Source: Bryoerythrophyllum caledonicum (taxonomy: Eukaryota; Streptophyta; Bryopsida; Pottiales; Pottiaceae). From it: a stretch of 64,000 bases of DNA. The translations under genes and the position numbers were made by a program. The notes under the pieces were generated by a model. That model made no database searches. It had not been told where the DNA came from and saw only the letters and a list, made by a program, of their open reading frames with translations. This document shows, one piece after another, positions 47,362-59,467 of this stretch (the stretch's first letter is position 1; each line of letters begins with the position of its first letter). Location: the NCBI GenBank assembly GCA_963971425.1, contig OZ020517.1, positions 23,818,462 through 23,882,461 of the forward strand. The letters run 5' to 3'.

Positions 47362-47841
47362 TCCGATGTCGGAGGCTTTCGCTTTTCATACGAAGCGAGC
47401 AGTGCACGGAGAAACGACACGGAAATCGGGGAAGCGGGGTGGATTTGAAAACAGCACACAGGCTCCGATGTCGGAGCCTTGAGATTAGAAAGATCATTTC
47501 GCCTAGCCACACGCAGGCGAGGGTGAGCTCCCTCCGATGTCGGACCTGGAAAGAACCCCACATGCGCCGGCGCAGAGCATGTACGAGGCGAGTCAAGTGT
47601 CTCGATCGCAGGGAAGGAATGAATCTTTCAACCACGGGCTGCAGTAAAGGATTTCGGGATGGTTCCTATCATGGTAGAACTTGTTGTGAGTGCCATACAA
47701 GCACAGCTCCGATGTCGGAGCATACACTTTTGTGGTCCAATCCAGCAGTCAATGCGGAGAAACCCGCAGAAATTTGGTGATGAGAAGAATAATATTGTTT
47801 ACTTGTCTTGGCACTTGTGTGCTACATCCTCCGATATCGGA
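47362..47841. promoter_or_regulatory. Palindrome cluster D: five intact sites
   Basis: Sites at 47,362-47,373, 47,464-47,475, 47,533-47,544, 47,708-47,719 (all centre TG) and 47,830-47,841 (TA). Every arm is intact, and the order matches cluster A site for site, with TG here where A has CG at the second site. Confidence 0.65.
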
Positions 47842-47954
47842 TGGTGCCAGTCATGTCAGCTCTGGAAGGCGAATCCTTCAACAGCTCGACATGGAAGGGT
47901 TAACTTGATGCTGTGAATGAAATTAGAATTTTTGCAATAGTATTAGGGGCGCTT

Positions 47955-48290
47955 CACACTTGGAACAAGGACTGGACCCCATCAAAGACCGTGTGGTGAG
48001 GTTTTGTTTTGGAGTTTGAAATATGCAATTTGGTGAATTTGGGTCTTTGTAGTGTGAAGCCCTAAAGGTCAAGTTGAGGGATTGTTATCCATATCATATG
48101 GGAAATCCCAAGTTAAAATTGTAGTCTTTGAAGGTCTTTATGTTATAAAAAGTTCTTCTCACTTTCTCTACCATGAAGCCCAGACAAAAACACTTTTCCG
48201 GCCAAAATCATCCAAAAAAATGGTCAAAATGCACACTATTCTAAACGTTCCAATACAAGCGCCACTACAATAATTGTTTACAAAATATCA
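47955..48290. repeat. Repeat paralogous to 62,965-63,295
   Basis: It is colinear with 62,965-63,295 (GTTTTGGAGTT, ATATGCAATTTG, ACCATGAAGCCC-like blocks). Both copies lie to the right of a palindrome block, so the duplicated segment extends beyond the block. Confidence 0.65.
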
Positions 48291-49724
48291 ATAAATGAGA
48301 TTTCTTTCACCGGAGGAGAATAGGTGGGAAAGTTGCTAATGGAAGAAGAAAAACTTTGTCGTGCAATAGAAGCTGCCGTGAAAAGAGTGTTTGTTTATTC
48401 CCGTCACTATATTCTTGTTCACCCGAAATAAAATTTAAAAATTGCTAATGTTGGATTGGGCCATAGAACAGTGTGGAGGAGATTAGAGTTCTAATTCTTA
48501 GAGCAGCATAACTTAATGCACACTCCTTGGGGAAATGGGGAGCTTGGGGGCAAAGACAAAGGTAAAGTTAGGTAAATATAGGTAAAAAATCCTTGGCAAA
48601 ATTCAGCCAAAAAATTAAGCTAAAAAACATCAGAGAAAATTTCGGTAGAAAATTTGGATAACGTGTATGAATAATTGCATGCCAAAAATCACAAATAAAA
48701 GAATTCATCTAAAATATTTAGGTAAAAAGTTATAGATTGATAAATCAAATAAAAATTGAGATAAATCATTAAGGCAAAAAGAAATAGCCATGTCAATCTA
48801 ATGGCTAAGATCATGTAAAATATTGATTATTTTAACCACAAAGGACGGTGAATATGTTTCTCCAAAAGCGTCCAAAAATTGCCTCCTTCAATTGATCTAT
48901 TATTCAACTAAAGGGAGCAATGTAGGAATTTTACGAGTCCGTGCGAACAAGGTCAATGTACTTTGACTACAAATATTAACCTATTTTTCCACTACACAAT
49001 GCATAAATTTTATGGAATTGATTTATGTATTGCCTTACGTTAGGTCATTGCATGCCGAAACGCACAAGTAATGGAGGAATTTAGGATACTAGTTTTTTCT
49101 TCAGCAAAACAATAACATTCTTTACTTAAATAAATATTTGTTGGATCTAATATCCGGACCGTAAATGACATTATCATGCCTTCTTCTATTATGAGGAAGT
49201 CATTTTGAAAAATAATTGAAAAAGAACTTCCCTTCACTTGAGCCTACAATACTATTTTCAATTCTATAGTACCATGTCTAGTTGTCCTAGTCTTAAGCTT
49301 TTGATGTTTGAAGCACCATAGCTTTTTTCTATAAGTCTAGAAAAAAGATAATTATATATCGCCACAAAGATAACCTGTACTCCTATTTTTAGTAGATTAA
49401 TCAAAATTTTGGAACAAGAGTTTTAGGAACTTGCCAAAAATCAATTTGTACCCCGTAGGTACAAGTTATCTTGTAAAAGTTGATGAAAAAAAAATTAGCA
49501 AGTCAACAAGAATTCGAATTTCCATTTTTGCTCCACTTTCCTCAACAGGTCCAATCTAAACTCTTGCCACCAAGACTCTATGAAAGTATTTCCATGTAGG
49601 CATTGAGACGTGGTTGGCACTTAACACTTAGTTCCTAGTGTGAAGCTTCAAGGGCTGAGTTTGAGCTCTCGACCTTGGTCCCTATTGTGCATTGTGCAAA
49701 GACTCTTGAGGAATCACATTTTAT
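48291..49724. other. Gene-free AT-rich stretch
   Basis: 48,955-49,075 matches 935-1,075. No other feature recognised. Confidence 0.5.
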
Positions 49725-50670
49725 CCCAAAATTTCTTCGGCAATTTTACATTGAAAACACTTCAAAATTGTTGATTCGAGTGCAATGAGTATGGGAGGAA
49801 ACAAAAATCGTTGTTTCCAATTCTAATTGTAGGATCTTAATGAAGACTTATTGCGCCACATACTTACAAAGTTTCATAAACTTTGACCCCACGGTTTGAA
49901 AGATTATAGTGAATTTTGAAGTATAAAAAATGGTTCAGTTTCTTTCGAGCGTTGAGTACATTAGCAGACTTGATTTCACTTGGTGTTAAACTTTTGCACT
50001 CCAAAAGGTCTAAATTCATTACCATCTTGTCAATCATTATACTATTCCTTCTACACCAAGTTTTATAGGTAGAAATGGGGCGTAGAATATTCGAAAAAAT
50101 TGTGCAAGGAGTAGAGGTTCAAAATTGCCAATTCACATTACATTATTTTGTGAACTTAATAAATTATAGAATGAGATTCCAAACGGTCGATAAGAAGGTG
50201 AACACCACATCTTGCAATAGAAAAGATAAAAAGCATAACATATGAAGGTCTCTAAGTTTTATGTGGAAAAGAACAAGGTTTTTTTGTACCTTGCTCAACA
50301 ATTAAGGTGTGGAAATGTTTGAATTAGGTTAGTATGCTATTTTTTCCCCTAAAGACAAGAAATATTTTTTGACATTATGAAAGGAAATAATACTACTTCC
50401 TAGTGTTGAAATTCCCACATTTAATAAAGTGTCCTAGAAAAAGTTTTTGTAGTTGCCCGACGTGCCCACACTCAACATTTTTTTCTTTATAATGACATAA
50501 CTTTTTTTCCATAGGTCCCTTGAGAATGAAAAATTATATTCCCATGTAGCTCTTGTCTTCTTGCATCTTTGGACAAAATTTCAAAGATTGGAGATATAAA
50601 TTGCAACCATGGGAACGTGCCTCAGATTTTGCAAAAGCCCACCTCAAGACTTTTATCATTTAGGGGTTAA
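49725..50670. mobile_element. TTAA-family element, long form, decayed left end
   Basis: The interior matches 8,079-9,030 throughout. The right end, TTATCATTTAGGGG-TTAA, is clear; the left end near 49,725 has lost the CCCCTAAAGG motif. The estimated length of about 945 bp matches other long forms. Confidence 0.65.
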
Positions 50671-51464
50671 CCCCTTTAGTGCCCATGTCATGTTTCTCCA
50701 AAACCAAGACATGTGCTAATTTTTTCTTTGAACTAACTTTGATGGAGATAGAATACCTAATTTTAGTATCCAACCTTACAAAATTAAACTCAACCTATGA
50801 CCTAAACTTTGGGGAAAATTTGCACAACATCCAATGGTTGATGAAATAGATTATAGTGTTTAAAGCTACCGTACATTGGTTATGAAAATCGTGGACTTTG
50901 GAGGGTACACTACTTTATCCATCAATAGATTCTTGCAAGAATGTTTTTACTTTGAATAAAAGAGGTTCACATGTGCACTAGGTCAATAGCTTCGCATTGA
51001 CATATCATACGCCAAGAAAACATTTATATGTGATTATTGATGATTTTTTAACTTTCGTCTCCTCGATTGTATACAAAAATGTTCCAATCTTATATGAATT
51101 TAAACGGAAGTTTTGTATGCAATGAGAGAGATCAACAATCAAAAAACAATGAAGAAGCTCTAGAAGACAAATTTCAATAAAAAATTTAAAGACCAGAATC
51201 ATTTTGCTTGTGTATGAAATACAACATAGCATGCGGCATGGTATTCCTTGTACCTTAGGGTATGTGGCGTATTTGTGTTATATTCCTAGCTTTTTCATGA
51301 GTTCTACAACTCCAAATCATGATTTGATTGCGGAGAGTGTTCATGTAATTTGTGCGCAAATATGAACTTCAAATTTCACAACCTAATTCCTCATGGACTT
51401 TATGCAAATTGAGTTTTAACACCTCAGAGTCCCATTTTGGGTCTCCTGGGCAATAAAGGGTTAG
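50667..51464. mobile_element. Second TTAA-flanked family (TTAA-CCCCTTTAGTGCCC)
   Basis: It begins at the TTAA shared with the preceding element and ends GGGCAATAAAGGG-TTAG. A shorter relative at 54,179-54,667 has the same ends and the phrase CCAAAACCAAGAYATGTGC near its start. Its interior differs from the CCCCTAAAGGACC family. Confidence 0.75.
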
Positions 51465-51577
51465 GAATGAATCCTTCAACTGTTGCATCCAAGCCGGCGA
51501 TCAATGCGGAGAAACCGGCACATTGCTGATGATAAGAATAATTTGTACTTGTCTAGACATCACGGCGGGCAGCGTCC

Positions 51578-51867
51578 TCCGACATCGGATGGTGCCAGTG
51601 ATGTCACAGATTTCTTCACCAGCTCCAGATGGAAAGGATGACTTCCTGTGGTGAATAACCATAAAACTGGTGCACTGGAATTACACATTCTTGGAGGCCA
51701 GTCCCCGACATCGGAGGGACGCTGGTGCGCTGTGGGACCAGGATTCATGACGAGGTTGTTACCCGACAGCTTCGTTCTCCGCCTTTCCAGCTCAATTTTC
51801 CCCCTAAATCATTTCATCACCACTCTGAACGATTTCTCACCACTGTGTCATGTCCTCCGATGTCGGA
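51578..51867. promoter_or_regulatory. Palindrome cluster E
   Basis: Sites at 51,578-51,589 (centre CA), 51,704-51,715 (first base changed) and 51,856-51,867 (TG). The left part matches the end of cluster A. The right part matches cluster B, which continues after the TTAA insertions at 54,668. So E and F (55,220) were once one region. Confidence 0.65.
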
Positions 51868-51872
51868 TGGTG

Positions 51873-53380
51873 TAACCTAACTCCTATGAGCCCAAGGCAT
51901 TTTCCGTCCAGAAACACTCCAAAACTGCCACTGTCAACAAGTGGCAACATAATCTAATTTTGAAGTATAATTTTGGGCTTTTGACCGTCAGATCTTAAAA
52001 TAGACTGCTATATAAACTTACCAGAGTAATTTTGGCTACAATCTATAGCATGGATATCAAGAGTATATTGTTTGAAGTCAAGAAAATGGTTCATATTCTT
52101 CCCTGCGATGAGTGAATCAGATGACTTTGACTTCACTTGATGTCAAATTTTTGCACTACACAAGGTCTAAATCCTTTGCCTTTGTGTTAAGAATGATGTT
52201 CAACCCTTTATTTTTTGGCTAAAATGGGCCACACTCCTAAAAAATAAAACCTCCTGGCTATACGGCCTTTGTTAAAGAATGGAGGATTTTTTTTAAAGCC
52301 ATGTGCCGCCTTGACGTCCCAGTTTCAAAGCCAGAAGGCGAGAATGTTGGGCCAGCATGGGCTAGTCGCAAGGGAAACCAATTCAACATGCTGACAAGGT
52401 TGGTTGCCTTCAAGCCCCCATTCGAGGGCACCAACCTTTGTAATTAGAATTCAAAAATGGAATCCCAACATAATGGCAAATTTGACTGGCCATCTTGTGC
52501 ACTGACAAATCATTAGTGCATGATAGTTGCTCTTAGTATCAATGCATGTACAAATCTCCAATCTAATCCTTAGTTGTTGATTCCAATAGGAACTGGAGCT
52601 TCGATTTCTTTTTCCTACTTGGTGCCTAATTGCTTCCATTCCACTCTCTCAATCGCCATATGTTTCCACCTCTCACCTCCCTTGAAAGGCAAAATTGCCT
52701 CCACTCCCCTGTAGTTACATCCACTATGGCTATCATATCAAAACAAAAAAAGGGTTGATGATGTTAGTTCGTTATACACCATTTTTTCAAAGGTGGAGAA
52801 GTGATGTAGCATATTCACTGAACAAGTGTGCAAGAAGTAAAGGTTCAAAAATTGCCAATTCAAGTTATATTTTACTGTGAACTTAATATGTTGAAAAATG
52901 ATCATCCAAACGGCCAAAAAGAAGGTTTTCATGACATGATGTTGTCAAAAAATAAAAAGTGAAAAATATGAAGATCCCTGGGTTTTATGTTGAAAAGAAG
53001 AAGTTTTTTTGGTACCTTGTGTGCAACAATGTGTGAAAATGTTTGACTTGGGTTAAAATGTTTCTTCACATTAAAGACAAGATTTTTTTTGACATTTTCA
53101 AAGAAGGTAATATTCTCTATATGTATGGAAAATCTCAATGTTAGTAGAAACTTCTAGCAAAACTTTTGGAGCTGCCCAAAGTCTCCAATTTGACTTTGAA
53201 GGCTAATAACTTTCATACTATGAATCCAAAAAAAAAAAGGTTAAATTCACAAAGATCTTATCAAGGACAATCTAGTTTTAAAATTTTCAAAAAGAAAAGA
53301 TTTTTTTTTCAAATTTGAAGAACCTTCTTTTAAAAATAAATAAACGTCCCATCAAGGTTTAATGGGCTTACAAGGATTAA
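51873..53380. mobile_element. TTAA-family element, long form, carrying a hAT-type MITE
   Basis: Left end TAACTCCTATGAGCCCAAGG is decayed; right end reaches the TTAA at 53,377. Without the 52,201-52,757 insertion and its extra 8 bp it is about 943 bp. The interior aligns with 5,158-6,090. Confidence 0.7.
52201..52757. mobile_element. 557-bp MITE with 8-bp target duplication (hAT-type)
   Basis: The ends CAACCCTTT and AAAGGGTTG are inverse, and ATGATGTT is duplicated exactly on both sides (52,193-52,200 and 52,758-52,765). The host element reads straight through when it is removed, as seen in the related copy near 8,395. Eight base pairs fits hAT. Confidence 0.8.
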
Positions 53381-54182
53381 CCCCTATAGGGCTTTGACAT
53401 TTTAGCACCCAAACCACTAAAAATTGCTAGTTTTAATGCATGCAACACAAATTTATGCAAACAAACATAGTTTTCTAATATCTAACCGTTGGATCTTGTA
53501 CTAGGATTGTATGAAAGTGTGTGGTAAAGAATTTGTTCACTTTGATTGGACGAATTGGAAGATATCAACCTTTGAACTTATACATAAACTCTTCTTGAGC
53601 TCAAACTAAACACCTTCAACAAACTTTGACCACCCTCTACGGCATCTTTTTACACTACGGTCTATGGTATACTAATTTCAACTATAAAAGGATCATGTTA
53701 GGCACATTTATGCCAAATTTTAAAAGTAAAAGTAGGGTAGAAAATGTCAATAAAAATCTTACAATGCAACTATGTGCTAAGAATTAACAATACACTATAA
53801 AATTTTGCATATATCATATTCTTCTGATATTTATGAAATCCAAAAATAAGTATAGTAGATGCAAGATTTTCATTTTCTTTCCAAGAGGAATTTTTCTTTT
53901 ATTAAATGGTTTTTCTATTGAATTTAGAATCAATTAAAGTTTTGCTACACTATTTGTTATATGTCACACAAAACCGCCGCACTATTTGTATATGTTATTG
54001 AGAAATGTTTATATCTTTGAACCGTAAGTCAGATTTCCACAAAATTTATGTAAAAAAAAAGCTATTAAAAAGTTGCACAATTAATATAAATATCTCGAAA
54101 ACTCATGCCAGAATTTGAGATTGAAGGACTCAAGTGAAACTCAAAGTGTCCCTCAAGAGGACTTCGGTCCTTTAGGGGTTAA
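53377..54182. mobile_element. TTAA-flanked element between two others
   Basis: TTAA-CCCCTATAGGGCTTTGAC opens it and GGTCCTTTAGGGG-TTAA closes it. It shares its TTAA with neighbours on both sides. The interior is mostly unlike the long form, so it may be a separate subfamily. Confidence 0.75.
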
Positions 54183-54667
54183 CCCTTGAGCGCCTAGGTC
54201 TTGTTTTCCAAAACCAAGATATGTGCCGATTTCTTCCTTTGAACTAACTTTCATGAAAATATAATTCCAAATTCATAGTATCCAACCTTACAAAATTGAA
54301 CTCAAACCATGACCTAAACTTTGGAGAAAATTTGCACAACATCCAATATTTGATGAAATAGATTATAATAGTGTTTAAAATTACCATATATAGGTAATGG
54401 AAATTGTGGACTTTGGAGGCTATACTACTTTATCCATCAATAGATTATGGCAAGAAATTTTTTACTTTAAATAAAAGAGGTTCACATGTGCACTAGATTG
54501 ATAGCTTCACATTGACATATAACAATGTGAAGAAAACATTTATACATGATTATTGATGATTTAAAAAATAAATTATCTACTTGGTAGTATTCAAAAATGT
54601 TCCGAGGTAATATGAACTCTAACACCTTAGAGTCCTATTTTGGGACTCGTGGGCATTGAAGGGTTAA
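54179..54667. mobile_element. Second TTAA-flanked family, short copy
   Basis: From TTAA-CCCTTGAGCGCC to GGGCATTGAAGGG-TTAA; related to 50,667-51,464 but missing its right-central part. Confidence 0.75.
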
Positions 54668-54754
54668 TGAATACAACCGTATCATCACTGAAGAACATAG
54701 TATTTCATCGAGAAAGATCCAAGGAGTATATGTTCTCACAATATTCTTGAAGTA

Positions 54755-55154
54755 AGGTTGGATAACTTATCACCACCACCAACCCCAGAATCAATAGTCT
54801 TATGTGGGCCAAAATCACCAGCCGCCCACCCCATTTCCGAAATTTTAGGAAAGTCAGTTATAATTGGGTGTCAATTTATAATTGGTTCAAAGCTCTCGGT
54901 TTTTAGTCTCTTGCACAAGTGGTCATTAGCACAACTTACTGTGGAGGTAGAGAGTTTTGTTTGTCGAGAATGGGTTACGGCTGACTATCCACGTAGAAAA
55001 TTTGTAGCAATTTCAATATGAAGAAATAAATGGTCACGACAATTGCAATATTCATGAAATCCTATTTTTAATTCCCAAAAAAATTCCTACCACGTATACA
55101 AACGCTATAAATAGGTCAGCAAGCTTAAGTTGGTGGTTATAGGTCATCCAACCT
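54755..55154. mobile_element. 400-bp MITE with TA target duplication
   Basis: Ends AGGTTGGATAACTTATCACC and its near-inverse GGTCATCCAACCT are flanked by TA (54,753-54,754 and 55,155-55,156). The corresponding place near 22,040 in the first copy of the unit lacks it. A TATA-like CTATAAATAGG at 55,106 lies inside. Confidence 0.7.
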
Positions 55155-55219
55155 TAAAGTCTCTGAAGTCCGAAGTGGGGGGTCGCAGTGGGACCACCAC
55201 GACTCCAATGAAACTGTCC

Positions 55220-55332
55220 TCCGATATCGGACTGAGGCAGAAAAGGCTTTCTTGGTCATCAAGGAATCTTGGCAGAGATGCGGTGGTTTGCGGGTGAATG
55301 CGAACTGTTACCCTTGCGTCTCCGATATCGGA
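55220..55332. promoter_or_regulatory. Palindrome cluster F, upstream of the second protease-trihelix copy
   Basis: Two intact sites, 55,220-55,231 and 55,321-55,332, both with centre TA. The first corresponds to 22,110-22,121 in cluster B. Confidence 0.65.
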
Positions 55333-56151
55333 CCCCATTGCAACTGTCGGTACGCGCTGCTTTGCACCTTTCACACCACTCTGTCACCAGTTTGATGAAC
55401 ATCCAAGCCTCTAGTAGTTCTGGTGACGGTAGCAGGCGATGGGCGTCGGCGGCCTTGCTCCTGCTGCAGACGTGAGAGTACTGCTTCACATTCACAATCG
55501 AGCTTCTATCACCTTGTCTGGTCTTGCACTTTCTACGAGATGGCTCTGCTCTGCCAGGTTTTGTGACACCGACGTCCTGTGAGAGTAGTGGCGACCTAGA
55601 TGCTCCAGGGCTTCAACCTAGCTTCGACTATCTTCTTGTCCCGCCTCGCACCTTCTCTTGTTACTTCGACACAGTACTCCCGAAGGTCTCTCTGAGGGGA
55701 GATTTAGAAGTGGAATTTGTATACTAGCGGCGAAAGTAGTTACTCCGAGAGCTACTTTTGTGATCGCTCCAGGTCTGTACTTGCTATTATTCCATCGACC
55801 GACAGACCATCCCATAGCTTTCTTCCAGCAATCGTGGTTTATGTTCTCAAACCCATCTCGTATCTTGCGGGCTTCCGAAGTAGTTGACTTTTTATATGGC
55901 TGATTACTTGACCTCTTTCAAAGTTTGGTGATTGTACGTTCGGTGTATTCCAGTGTATGGTTTCAAAAGCAACGCTCTTGACTGTAATTGCAGGAGGTCG
56001 GTCGCTGCATCCTCGCTGCAGCCCCGCATGAGCCGTAGCTTGGAGATCATCCACTCTAGACCCTGCTAGAGGAAGCTCCAGGGCTGGGGATTTCTTCCAG
56101 GACAATTCCAGACTTATCGAGGCTCGCAATTTCTTCAGCGCACCTCCGGCG
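55333..56151 (+). promoter_or_regulatory. Conserved leader of the second protease-trihelix copy
   Basis: Counterpart of 22,220-23,040. About 55,735-55,870 is nearly identical to 22,637-22,772. The probable acceptor GTAATTGCAG is also kept, followed by a small local duplication (GCTGCATCCTCGCTGCAGCC). Confidence 0.55.
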
Positions 56152-58980
56152 ATGGAAATTTCCCATTCTGTGGCTACGGGACAGGCTTCTTCGGCAGAAG
56201 CTGGTGCTTCACAAGGGCAAAGGACCTCTCCAATGGAGTATATCTCAATGCAGAACTCAATAAGCCAACCGCCCCTCGATATCTCCACACAGCATTACTC
56301 TCACAATTTGCCACTGACGGAACATGTTGGTAAGTCAGATTTCCTGACCATTCCACCAGTCTGATATCTTAGAGGCAGCACTTTGCTCATGCCTTGGACT
56401 TCGGTTGCTTGATGCACCAACTGTGCGTGCTTACACACATGCTCCGCATGCTTTGGTTTCAGGCTTGGGAGATGTACGTGTGCTAGGTTATGGTGAGCAG
56501 GAGCTTCAAATGTCCGAAATACCAGAGGCCTACACCTCAAGCAAGTACGAGTATGAGCAGAGCGCGGGCACTTCTTTCTTGGGCTACGACCGACGAGGTG
56601 AAGTGCTTACCTATCCTGATGGTGAAGCTGATGCAGTGACAATCACTGAGCGAGATATGGAGGGTCTCCGACCGACAGAGTTTCTGGGCAACAACATAAT
56701 CGACTTCTATATCAGGTGAGTGGACCAATTCTTTCTCCGCATTAAAGAAGTTTGCTTTCTAAGGACGTTGGTATACATATTGTTTTTACGATGAAATCTG
56801 GGACTATGTGCTTCTGTGAGTGCAGGTATCTGGAGAGGAAGCTTTCTCCTGAAGACAGAGAACGTTTGTATTTCTTCAACAGCTTCTTCTTCACACTTTT
56901 AGGGAGTAACAGCGCATCTTACAACGTCGATCAATGCAAGGTTGACTATGAGCATGTGCGGCAGTGGTCTCGGGAAGTCAACCTTTTCGAGAAGGACTAC
57001 ATATTCATTCCCGTCATCAGAAAGTATGAGTTCAGTTCTTTGGTGTGAATTGAATGTTGATTGCCGAATGGAAAGAAGAAAATAGAATTCCAGTCTACTT
57101 TGAGTAATGATGCGTGTCAGAATAGCTTCCTGGGCAAGTGTAATTTTTCATGTAGGCGGTATGAAAGGGCGCCTCTTCTGTTATCAACTAGGTGCTGTAC
57201 TAGATTCTCATAATTCGTCAAGCTTTGTTTGATGGCAGTTCGCATTGGAGCCTGATCATCATCTGCCATCTCCGGAGCCTTTGGAGCGCATCTGGTGAGG
57301 CTCTATTATCATGCACGCTTTGGACACATGGGTTTTTAAGTGGAGCATTTCAGTTTCTTACTTCTGTTGATGTCTCCTTGACAGACGAAAAGAAGGGGTC
57401 ACCTTGTATACTTCACCTAGATCCGGTCTTAGGAAAGCACGAGAGCTTCAAAAGGCTTGTCCGAAGGTAAGGTTTTGGCTAATAATCGTCATATATTGGA
57501 TCAGACAGATCATCGTGCTCAATGTTTCTGGTGGACCCGCCACTTGAATGACTTGATGGTGAGAAATCGCTAATTCAGGAGTTCCTTTTTTTCTTGAGAA
57601 GTAAGAGATATGGAAATTCTTGTGTGTGTTATGCTGACATTCTTTATCTGCATAGTTGCCATTGATCAGTTCTAGGCTTAATCTATTTATGGTCATTATT
57701 TGACGTGTGCAGTTTCATATCAAAAGCATGAATGGAGAAACACCCAGGTGCTTCAGATAATATGGACCAGTTATTCGACCTGTTTCAAATGAAGTACATA
57801 GAAGCGGAGGTACTGACTGGAATCTATTGTTCAGATGGTTTCGGTTGTATCCTGGGAGGAATGTCGTCAATGACTGCAAATGGCATCAACAAGCCATGAC
57901 ATTGATTTATTGAAAAAGAGGTCATGGAAAGCTGATTGTTAGGTTCATTGTGTCTCAGGTTCCACGACAAGACAACGGCTACGACTGTGGTTTGTATCTC
58001 TTACACTATATAGAAGTCTTTCTGCTTGAGGCGACCTCACTGAGTTACAGCCCTGCGCCACGTAAAGGGGTTCCACTTTTTAGCAGTCCACATTTTGCAC
58101 AGGACATTTCTGTCAAACGCGTGGCTATGAGGAACCTCATCCTTGGACTCAAAGGTGAATATCTATCCTCTAGCCATATTGGGTTGGACGTGCCGGTCTA
58201 TGTACGTTATTGCTATCAAGTCCTGGAAATCAATCTTTGGAATACACAACTTGGGCTCTCTGTCAGACTATGTCGATGCATTTATCGGTTGTCTCCATAG
58301 CATAGCGAACTAGATGTTATGTTCCGTCTCAGTAGCTCTGACTTCCTTTTCACCTTGTGGTGTCCTTGAATGGTTCTTAGTAAATTCTGCTGTTCGTCAG
58401 ATCCTGGGCAGAATTGGGCATTCCAATCACACGCGCAATGATATATTTAAGATCTATTCTCTTTGATTTGCTTGAGTATGAGCCATATTGTGCATATTCT
58501 GTCTTATGCCTTTGTGATTAGCTACATCCTGTGAGTGCATTGCAGATGCCCAAAGCAACACCGTCCCCATGTTCGATGCTCAACATCATGTGAGCGAGCA
58601 CCCATCAATTGGTGCGCTTGCGGTGATGAGCAATCCTGAACAGAGTCTTACAGAGACTCATCAAACAGACAATCGGACAAGTTGGGAATTGACATTGGAT
58701 ACCAAAGCACTGAATGGTGTAGCGGTTGGGCACGAAGAGTGTCAATCGATAGGAGAAGTTGCTGTGGACAAGAACCAGCAAGTCAGAAAGCGCCCTGGTG
58801 TGGCGTTGGCTGAGCCATCCAAGGTTAGTAAGAAGCGGATATGGACGGATGAGGAGGCTCGGAGTGCAAGGCAAGTGCAGGGCTGAAGGAGGGCGCTTCT
58901 GCAGGGAAAACCAGACTGGTATGAATTGGGACAGTGTTTCTCGAGAAATCTCAAGCAAATTGGGAACCACACCGTCGGCA
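56152..58980 (+). pseudogene. Second Ulp1-trihelix copy, inactivated
   Basis: The protease exons align one to one with the first copy: 56,152-56,329; 56,463-56,715; 56,826-57,023; 57,239-57,294; 57,385-57,466; 57,713-57,809; 57,959-58,154; trihelix exon from 58,522. Splice sites and phases are kept, as are the catalytic blocks SHWSLIIICH, CILHLD and VPRQDNGYDCG. Three lesions kill it. A TGA at 57,729-57,731 replaces the Trp codon in exon 6, upstream of the catalytic Cys. A one-base gain near 58,856-58,884 shifts the trihelix frame. An unrelated sequence replaces everything after GTTPSA at 58,980. Ahead of the frameshift the trihelix exon remains open in frame with exon 7, supporting the fusion model. 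Some of its coding exons are more than 90% identical to copy 1, others noticeably less. Confidence 0.85.
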
Positions 58981-59467
58981 AATAATATGGTATATGGTCA
59001 GACCTTTGCTGGTGATGTCTTAGATCCAGAGCACATAGACTGCAATACCCAAATTACGGATGTAGTTCACAAAGATAACGAGCACATTAAGTTGTCCTGT
59101 GTAAAAACCACTGAGTCCGCAGAGCCATATATGCTTACTATTGTAGTGAACAATGTTGTATACACATCTCCATTCTCTATCAAAGATTGTGCCAATACAC
59201 TTAGGGGGTCTAAATTCAATGAAGTAGTGGCTCAAATCGACCACAAAATTTCACTGAAGATATTGGAGACTAGTACACTAAAATTTATGTTTAGTGTAGT
59301 ATACACTAAATGCGAACCCATACACCAATCGCAAACAAGGCATTTAGTGTAGTGACAAAATCCTACACTAAATGCCAAGTACTACAATATTTGTCAATTT
59401 TAGTAAAGATTTCAACATGATTTTTTCTCACTTGTGCGCATTTAGTGTATCAATAGTAGAAGCACAA
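58981..59467. mobile_element. Unidentified insertion cutting the trihelix exon
   Basis: The sequence changes abruptly at 58,981 and rejoins a duplicated segment at about 59,468. The plus strand is open to 59,352 with an unfamiliar frame (around AEPYMLTIVVNNVVYTSPFS). Between 59,275 and 59,450 the motif TTTAGTGTA or its complement TACACTAAA recurs at least five times. Ends and target duplication are not clear, so the element type is unknown. Confidence 0.5.
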
